A stretch of 64,000 nucleotides of DNA from Parastagonospora avenae f. sp. tritici 18332-5 (lineage: Eukaryota; Ascomycota; Dothideomycetes; Pleosporales; Phaeosphaeriaceae). The DNA is taken from assembly GCA_022559985.1 (NCBI GenBank), contig JAFJTR010000087.1, positions 1-64,000 of the forward strand, written 5' to 3'. Positions 56,833-64,000 of the stretch are shown in pieces. A model generated the notes under the pieces. It was not told the origin of the DNA. It saw only the letters and a list, made by a program, of their open reading frames with translations, and did no database searches. The stretch's first letter is position 1. The number at the start of each line of letters is the position of its first letter. Made by a program: the position numbers and the translations under genes.

Positions 56833-57339
56833 GTTGGATGTATCGAGGATAGAGAGAGAGTGAGTTGGAGGATCATGGAGTGAAATTTTCGAGGTCGATA
56901 TGGGTGGAGAGCGCGCCCGCTAGTCGGTGTATATGCAGAGCAAAACGCAAATGCGTGGGCAAATACAAACGCCTGGTCTACGGCATTCGGCGCGCGACCC
57001 TATACACATGTCGTGGTCAAGTATTCCTCTGAACTCCTCATTCAGTAAGCATGTGCCACCCGGTGTCCAATCGAACAGAACGCTTCTGAACAGTGCGGTC
57101 CAACGCACGCCCGAAGATAAATGTCGCCGTCAAGTACTACTATCACCTCCCCAGACAGCGCGCACACGTACCCTGGGAGGACGTCAAATGATTGCGACTC
57201 GAGTGTGAGTAGTAAAATCAAGCAGCTGCCAGGAGTGCGACGATGACGTATACGCGACGACCGGAGAACCTCTAGTTCATCAGAGAAACTACAATTCACA
57301 AAGCGATCATCATTTCAAACAATATCACCGTTCCTTTCG
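56833..57339. other. Intergenic, 140-aa gene to WD40 gene
   Basis: Promoter of the 140-residue gene and 3' UTR of the WD40 gene. Nothing else seen. Confidence 0.5.
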
Positions 57340-60300
57340 TTACGTGTAAAACCTGCTATACTTGTTTCCTTTCCCCTCCTCTCCGCCCACCTCCCTCCCA
57401 CACCCTCCACACCCCAAAACCCTCTCCCCTTGCACCATCCTAACCTCAAACTTCTCGCTTTCGCAATGCTTGCACCTCTCCTCATCCTCACTTAACCCCA
57501 TCTCACTCGTCAGTTTACTAATCTGACTAATCCCACTAGCGCGACTATCATACTGCGGTCTCTCAGTTTCGTTCTGGCCCATGACTTTCTTGTCGCGTTT
57601 TGAGGACCAGAAGAGCCAGCTTTGGCCGTTGTAGACTGCGAGGGGGTTCTGTGTGGAGGAATTGAGAGTCGGGTGGGTGCGGTCGGGGGCGAGCATGCGG
57701 GGTGGTGTGGAGGTTTCAGATTGTGTGGCGCTTTGGGAGGGGGTGCGGTCGATGGATATTGAGGTTTTCGGGCTTCCTGGTGGCTCGGAGGCAAGTGAGT
57801 CGTTTGTTGGCATGGGTCGTAGGCTGGGCGAGTCGGGGTGGCGCACGGAGGTTAGACTCAGACGTGCTAGAGACTTTCGCGGTGAGGCGCTGCGGCGTGG
57901 AAGCGAACTGTTGGAGTCGAAGCTCCCGTGGGAAATGCCTTGGCGCCAGGTCATAATGCGGTCGTTGGGCGGCTGTGTTGATATACTGCTTCTGCGCGAC
58001 TGGCTGGTTCGTGACAATATACTGCTTGGTCGTCCCAGTTTCGAGCCTGCTCTTCTCAGAGATCCTGTATCCCATGTCTCACTCATTCGCACGCGCTTGG
58101 TGTAGGCGCAGTCCTGTCTGAAGACTTTGAGTGCCCCAGTATAGTCTGCGGTGACGATGATATTGCCGCCACGATGCGCGCAGCGAGCGAGATACGCAGG
58201 CGTTTCGGCCACCTTTTTGAAGGCAGTGTCGACAGTAGCGGGTGTTGGAAGCGCGGAGCCTGCTTCTGTCGGTGCTCGCGAAGATATGACGGACTCTGCT
58301 TTCGACACTAATGTCACAGGTGGTGGATTGCAAAGATCGAATATCGGGTCTTCTGACGCACTGAGAAGCTGTCTCGTCTGGATCGGTGCGATAACCGTGC
58401 ACGTGGTGATCGAGTTATGCGCTTCAAACATCTCAACCGGCCGCTGATTTCTCTTCTCGCCTTCCGGTACCGTGGTCGACCAGATGTACGCTTTCCTGTC
58501 CTCGCTACCACAAATGATATGCCCGCTACTGTCTGCAAATGCGCCACGAATTTGACTGCAGTTGTTTTCATGCCCTCGAAACTTCATCTCCAAGCTCTTG
58601 TCCTTGAAGTTGTACAGGCGCAACCTGGAATCATTACTTGATATCAACAGCTTGACCTCTCCACCTTCACTTCCCGGTGGCCAATATGTCGTTTGTATGC
58701 CTGTGATCTTGCTCCCCTTCGCGTTCTGCCCTCGCGTGGATTTGACATGTAGTTGCGCCTGCCACTTTAGCTTTTCCGTGTCGTAGAACATGCACAGTCC
58801 TCCTAATGTACCCGCTATGCAAGTCTTGCCGTCAGGTGTAAAGCTTACGGCTGTGATCATGTCTGGCACGGTCACACTAAATGCCACATTTTTGTCTGGT
58901 ATACTCCATAGCCTCAGCTTGGAATCGAGTGAACCTGCGAGAAAGAAGCGATCGTCTGTGGGATGGAACTGTATTGAGGGCACAAAGTCCGAGTGCTTGA
59001 ACACACAAAGGTTCTCGTCTCGAGTGACATGCCATAGTCGCACGGTTCTGTCCATGGACGAAGATAATAAGAAGTTGTTCTTGCTCCAGCTCAGGTCCAG
59101 GATGGTCGCAGCGTGTCCGTGGTACTCGCGAAATATCTTTTGCTGGAAAACGGGCGCGCTCAGGTTGCCATGTGATTCGACAGCTGGATCGGTTTCGGAA
59201 CGCTCGTGTGTTCGTCGGTCTTCTGCACTCGTGATCACCTGCCACACGCGAATAACCCTATCCTGCCCACCAGCCGCGAGATATTTCCCATCTCTGCTGA
59301 ACTCGACCGACCATATCGGATTCTGGGTGGCTGCAGACCCAGACTGCGGCGCTGGATTGGAGCCTGCAGCAGGCGCGCTCTTTTTGTCTGATCCCGAGCG
59401 CAGTTCTTGCGCCAGAAATACGCGGTCGAACTCCTTCTCCTTCTTGAACTTAGTGCGCACCTTTATGTACGCAGGCGGCTGCGGAATCTTGGGACTAAAG
59501 CTAAGATTGTCGACATATAGCTGGGCGTCCATACCCTCGGGTCGCGAGTCGTCTGCTTCGGTGCCATTGTCGCTGGCAGCATCCGGGGCGCCTTTCTTTT
59601 TGTTCCCTCCTATGAAGCGGCTGAGGAAAGAGACCTTTCTGGATATGTGGTCAGCCTGATGTGGACCCATGCGTTACTAGATGCACCGCCTCCGACCGAC
59701 GCAGTAAGACGCCGTCTTGCACCAACCACGAGTTAGAGCACAGACACAAGGGATAACCGATACAATCGCGTGCGCAACCGATCATGGTTCCCACGTTGTC
59801 GGGCTCGTGGGTATGTGCTCACTTTTTGTCTGCCCTGTATGCCCCGCCATCCCGTGGTGACTCTCCGCTCTGCTTCTTGTCTGCATTTACTTCATTCGGC
59901 GACGCCGGTGTTTGACCCAGCGCGGGATCTGTGTTCTGCGGCCGTACCTTGTGTACGGCTGGCGAGGTATTCGTTCGCTGGAGGATTTGCTGATGGTCAT
60001 GTTAGGCGTCTTCACATTCGACTGCGCCCGCATACGGACATACTTGCGAAAGCGGGTCTATGGCGGCCTCGGAAGGCCTCTTGCCCTCTGTACTGCCACG
60101 GTGCGTCGTGTCATTCGATATAGCCGACGGCAAGGTTGGACTGCGGAGTTTCGCGGCGAGCTTTCTATTGCTCAAGGAGCCTATGGGCGTTACGACGATC
60201 AGCATATGTGGCGCTTCTGGCTGTGTGGTGAGAAGCCTCCAGATGGGCTGACGTGCGACTTACCCTCTGTTATGGTCGCGACCGCGCCTTCCTGACCCTC

Positions 60301-60360
60301 ATAGCTAGTCCCATTGTTGGGCGGGTCTGTCACTTTGATCTTGGGTAAACTTTCCGCCAT
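57340..60360 (-). CDS. WD40 protein, WDR44/Dgr2-like
   Basis: Four exons: 60360-60264, 60180-60044, 59989-59823, 59638-57340; 899 residues. The start MAESLPKIKVTDPP and the three small 5' exons were found by frame continuity; the last intron is 184 nt. A disordered N-terminal part precedes KVSFLSRFIGGNKKKG and FDRVFLAQEL. WD repeats span ~235-640 (WSVEFSRDGKYLAAGGQD, HGHAATILDLSWS, DRTVRLWHV, GSLDSKLRLWSI, HIICGSEDRKAYIW). A Ser/Pro-rich tail ends in two CxxC pairs (CKHC, CGGC) like a small zinc knuckle. Yeast relatives are Dgr2 and Laf1; the animal relative WDR44 binds Rab11. A role in membrane traffic or sterol-contact sites is inferred from the family. Confidence 0.88.
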
Positions 60361-61145
60361 TGTGGTGTTGATACCTCAGACAGTTGCATGGATCCACCCG
60401 GTTGCGATTGGCGGTTCCTGACAAGATCCTGGTGATGCGACAGAGGGTCTGAGATCCCAAAATTGTCTATTCGGAGCTTATAGAGCTTCCTCATGCAATA
60501 ACAATCGCATCAAGAGTAGATCTCAAATTCAACGTCGCTGCCGGATCCTGCGGAAGTAAACAAAGCTATTCCGCGGTAGCTGTCGATAGAAGGCGGATCG
60601 GATGTACAGGACATGCGGTGACACCAGCATTACCCATGCTGTGGAACTGTCCTGAGATGTTTGGCTTTCGCAAAGGAGATTCGAGACATGCAAGATTGCA
60701 CATTGCGATGCGGACAGCATGACGCAAATGCGACCCTTTCGTAAGCATTGCCGTCGCTTACAGCTGTTCTGAGGTTGGTGGCCTCGGAAGCGCCTGCCCA
60801 GGCATCGACGTCATCGCGTTTCGCATGTAAGTTCCCGTGCCTCAGAGGTTTCGCTCCACCACGGAAACGAATCCATGCCCGACCCGAACGGACAAAGAGG
60901 AACTGCCATCTTTCTGTATGGAGAATTATTCTTAGCGACGTCGGTCCGAAAAAAGACTATGTTCTGCAATGGCCAGCACTAGGAGCCCCCTGTGCGTCAC
61001 TATCCGCATACCTATCCCAACTGTCGGTAAACTACGAATTTTCTACCATGGAGAAGATGTCGACGGAGAAGATGCACATCTGCATTGCAGATGCAATGCG
61101 ACAAGTACCTATGAATGCGTCCAACATACGATACCACGCATGTTT
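60361..61145. other. Intergenic, permease 3' end to WD40 start
   Basis: 5' region of the WD40 gene and 3' flank of the MFS permease. No gene recognised. Confidence 0.5.
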
Positions 61146-62998
61146 TCAGCCCTCTTTCTGAGCAACCTTGACAACATTCTCTTCCACTTCACCCCCTTCC
61201 GATCCAGACGCCTCCTCACTCTCAATCATATCCGTCTGTCGATCAAGCTACGCAAAGTCAGCAAAATCGCGATCTCTATAACACAATCTCAAAACTTACC
61301 CATCGGACCACGAATGCATAACCCACAAAAACAAAGCACACCACAAGCATCGCAATCGATCCTTTGCGCCAGTAAGGTACGTCTGTCGCAGGATATAGCA
61401 CAATGCCGTAGAAGGTATAAAGGAGTAGTCCGCCCATAGCCATGGCGTATAGCACCACAGCTCGAACCGCGTCATCACCCGTCTTCTGGCAGATATTCGA
61501 CGCCCAGCCATACATGACAGGATTGACGATAAAACTCGTGCCAGAGAGGTAATGCGCGACGAAGATTCCCGCGTCGGACATGTCGCGTACCAGCAGCAAA
61601 CTGGCTGTAATCACCTGCATCGCTGCGGCGAAAAGAACGGCGGGGAGGCGGTGGTTCGTGTGGTCGATGTACGCGCCTGCAACGATTTGAGACACGATGG
61701 CTACGGCTTGGATTCCGAGCGGGTATGTGTTGATGGCGGTTTGCGAGAAGCGGCGCTTGTTGTGCTTGAGCCAGAGGAGGAGCATGCCTTGGAAGGCGAA
61801 GGCTTCGAGCATGGCGGAGACGACGGAGAAACCGACGAGGACGTAGCTGGCGGTGCGTTAGTGAAGATTGATGGGTAAGCTAAGGGAGAGAAGTACATGG
61901 TCGGCTTCATGAGGACGCGCTTCAAGAGGCTGCGCCAGGCGATGTTGTGCCCATCCTTCTTTTTCGGCGGCAAGCGCGAAAGCGAGAGTTTCTTCTCCGC
62001 TTCGCTGAGATACTTGACCTTTGTTGTTTCGGGAAGATCAGGGAAAGCCAGCTACAAAGGTTCGTCAGTAAACCCCCCTCACATGCATCCCCTTCAGACT
62101 TACAAATCCCCAGACTCCAATCGGAAGACCAATCAGTCCATCTACAGTTTCGTCAGCATACCCTCCAATTCAGCATCCCAAACATTTCAACGTACCAATA
62201 ATAAACACCCACTGCCACCCCGCCAGCCCCGCCCTCCCCTCCATCGTCTTATGCATCGCCGTCATCATCAGGCCCGCAGACATACTCCCCACCTGTCCGA
62301 CCGCCGTGAAAATTGCCGTGCGCTTAGCAATCTCTGTAGGCTTGTACCAACTGCCCATGACATAGATCGCTGTACCACAGATTAGCCCACATACATCAAA
62401 GCCCAGTCCCTCTCCATTCAAATTCAAGAGAAGGATGATTCACTTACTACCCCCATACAAACTCGCCTCCGCCATCCCCTGCAAAAACCGCACCGCCGCC
62501 AACTGCGCATAATTCCTACACGCCGCCGAACACATCGTGAGTCCACTCCACACGACCAGCGTCAGCGGCAGCCAAATCGACGGGCGCACTTTCTGCAGAA
62601 TCAGCGCGTGCGGAATTTGCGCCACCACCATGCCCGCCGTGTATATGGACAGCAAGATGGAGTACTCGTTGCCCTTGAGGTTGAGGGATTCTTTGAGACC
62701 TGCGACGTACGCATTCGCAAATGCTTGCCGATCCAGGTAGTTCATGAAGTAGCAGGCGCAGACGAAGAACATTATGAAGAAGTCTGGAGGAAGGGGGGTG
62801 TTAGTGATGCGGGTGGAGGAGATAAGGTAGGATACGTACCGAGTTTGACGACGAGTTTACGCTCCAGTGTCTTTGCATTGTCGCGCGCGTCTAAGCCGAC
62901 CCCTTGGGAAATGTCAGTCTTCAATCTCTCATCTCATTCATTCTATTCATTCTATTCATTAGGTGTTAGGTTGACTTACAGCGCTGTATGTACCCCAT
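61146..62998 (-). CDS. MFS permease, allantoate/pantothenate (Dal5/Fen2) type
   Basis: Eight exons: 62998-62980, 62902-62840, 62783-62448, 62369-62196, 62141-62104, 62051-61897, 61846-61300, 61247-61146; 477 residues. The first exon (19 nt) and fifth (38 nt) are very short. Motifs of the anion:cation symporter family are NYLDRQAFANAYVAGLKESL, SIYTAGMVVAQIPHALILQKV, RFLQGMAEASLYGG, YVMGSWYKPTEIAKRTAIF, GWQWVFIIDGLIGLPIG and FPDLPETTK. A NxxQKTGDDAVRA segment in the second half is like Fen2/Liz1 pantothenate transporters. Twelve helices and an acidic C-tail are expected. It probably imports a small organic acid such as pantothenate or a related vitamin; the substrate is unproven. Its first intron holds a 9-bp minisatellite. 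Confidence 0.9.
62932..62960. repeat. 9-bp minisatellite in permease intron 1
   Basis: Three copies of ATTCTATTC-type units, wholly within the first intron of the permease gene. Confidence 0.8.
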
Positions 62999-63710
62999 CT
63001 TGCCTAGATCACTCTCCTTCCTTACACAATACACACACTTCGCTTGACCAATCTTCGCCACAAAAGAATGTGTAAAGAATCAGATAAGAACCGTCCTTCC
63101 CAAGCGGGCGCCATCAGCCCTTAAATCGCATCTGATAAACCTCGTAACCACTAACGGAGTCTGGCCCGTCACTGAGTTTTCTCGTTTACCGCCGAGAATG
63201 GCGCGACTAGTTCGGCCCTTCTGGTTGGGGGAGGCAGCCAAGCCCGTGGTGGAGGACCTCAGCTCCGTGATCGCTGCTGCATGCATGCACGAGACCGGGC
63301 CGGGGCCGGGAGTACACGTGGGAGTTTGCCGGGTTATGCGCAGCTTGCATTGCTCAAGAAGAAGGGGAGGGGTTTAGTTTAAAAGTGGTGTATTTCATTG
63401 CAGTCAATAAAGCTATCTTTAGGAGTCTGTTAACCCCATCCCCATCCACATCCAAGCGCATGCATTCATACAAAAAGCCAGAGTGATCCGCCCGAGAAAA
63501 CGCCCGTAGACGCCAGAAAAAGTGTGAGGTATCGAAGAGTGCACGCGAAGTGCGCAAGACTCCGATCAATGCAGGTAGGAGTGGAAGAACGTATGCGGGA
63601 AACCCCAATCAGACCCAAGAGACCCCTTTAGACCGGGGGTATACAGCGACGAGATCATGTGTAAATGGCGAGACAAAAAGCAATGCAAAAGAGAGATCGG
63701 AGCGACAAGT
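62999..63710. other. Permease promoter and RNR2 3' UTR
   Basis: No gene. The permease promoter lies left of about 63350, and the 3' untranslated region of the ribonucleotide reductase gene lies to the right. Confidence 0.5.
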
Positions 63711-64000
63711 CTAGAAGTCTTCCTCGAAGCAGAAGTCACCGGACTGGCCTTGTGCTTCGACTGGCTCGACGCCATCTTCCTTGGCTTGGTGCTTAGCGGT
63801 GCTGGCCATGACACCAGCCTTCTGGTAATCGCCGACGCGCTTCTCGAAGAAGTTGGTCTTGCCCGCGAGCGAGATGTTCTCCATGAAGTCGAAGGGGTTG
63901 GTGGCGTTGTAGACCTTGGTGTTGCCAAGGGCCAACAGCAGGCGGTCAGCGACGAACTCGATGTACTGGCACATGAGGGTGGAATTCATGCCGAGCAGAG
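63711..64000 (-). CDS. RNR2: Ribonucleotide reductase small subunit, C-terminus (partial)
   Basis: This is the last ~96 codons, running off the right edge; the 5' part is outside the window. The sequence reads GMNSTLMCQYIEFVADRLLLALG, then NATNPFDFMENISLAGKTNFFEKRVGDYQKAGV. It ends in FCFEEDF, the conserved R2 tail that docks on the large subunit. The protein supplies the tyrosyl radical for deoxyribonucleotide synthesis. The iron ligands and radical tyrosine lie upstream and cannot be checked here. Stop TAG at 63711-63713. Confidence 0.96.
   Translation of the reverse strand, partial: LLGMNSTLMCQYIEFVADRLLLALGNTKVYNATNPFDFMENISLAGKTNFFEKRVGDYQKAGVMASTAKHQAKEDGVEPVEAQGQSGDFCFEEDF

Noticed and set aside
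58790..59659. 289-codon plus-strand frame inside the WD40 gene
   Set aside because: Antisense shadow of WD repeats, which are unmistakable on the minus strand.

Overview
The window is nuclear DNA from a filamentous ascomycete. The support is short (about 47-190 nt) GT-AG introns, fungal orthologues of Mkt1, Dpb11/Rad4, Nha1 and ribonucleotide reductase R2, a ZtGT2-type glycosyltransferase, and a UVI-1-like secreted protein. Gene content fits Dothideomycetes, probably Pleosporales, but this is inferred from recalled families rather than from a search. No telomere repeat, CRISPR array, bacterial operon, rRNA or convincing tRNA was seen.

Layout. 1-7.9 kb is gene-free: a G/T homopolymer edge, then a degenerate ~260-bp repeat array and a 165-bp inverted repeat. 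7.9-8.7 kb holds a small spliced gene for a secreted UVI-1-like protein. 10.4-15.3 kb is a graveyard: a broken terpene synthase, a 5'-truncated pogo/Fot1-type transposase, a broken P450 that has lost its haem cysteine and carries a small MITE-like insert, a second P450 scrap, and a likely solo LTR. 15.7-20.9 kb holds two intact divergent genes, a membrane O-acyltransferase and a family-2 processive glycosyltransferase. 21.4-23.8 kb is a dead CorA-like transporter gene whose intact paralogue lies 20 kb away on the other strand (42.5-45.1 kb).

From 25 kb the window is mostly conserved housekeeping DNA: MKT1 (-) head to head with a 2-oxoglutarate oxygenase (+), DPB11/Rad4 (-), an alpha-arrestin with a PPLY motif (+), an Nha1 alkali-cation/H+ antiporter (+), the intact CorA-like gene (+), a bZIP factor with an AT-hook-like motif (+), a cysteine-containing unknown (+), a secreted GPI-anchor candidate (+), and an MFS sugar transporter (-). 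About 3.9 kb of gene-poor DNA follows. Then come a small gene interrupted by an in-frame TGA, a 140-residue unknown, a WDR44/Dgr2-like WD40 protein, an allantoate/pantothenate-type MFS permease, and the 3' end of ribonucleotide reductase small subunit, cut by the window edge.

The most notable systems are the decayed terpenoid cluster (terpene synthase plus P450s) beside an intact acyltransferase-glycosyltransferase pair that could make an acylated extracellular glycan, and the tandem array at the left edge. Exon boundaries were placed by eye from splice consensus and reading-frame continuity; every spliced CDS listed with exon coordinates has a length divisible by three.
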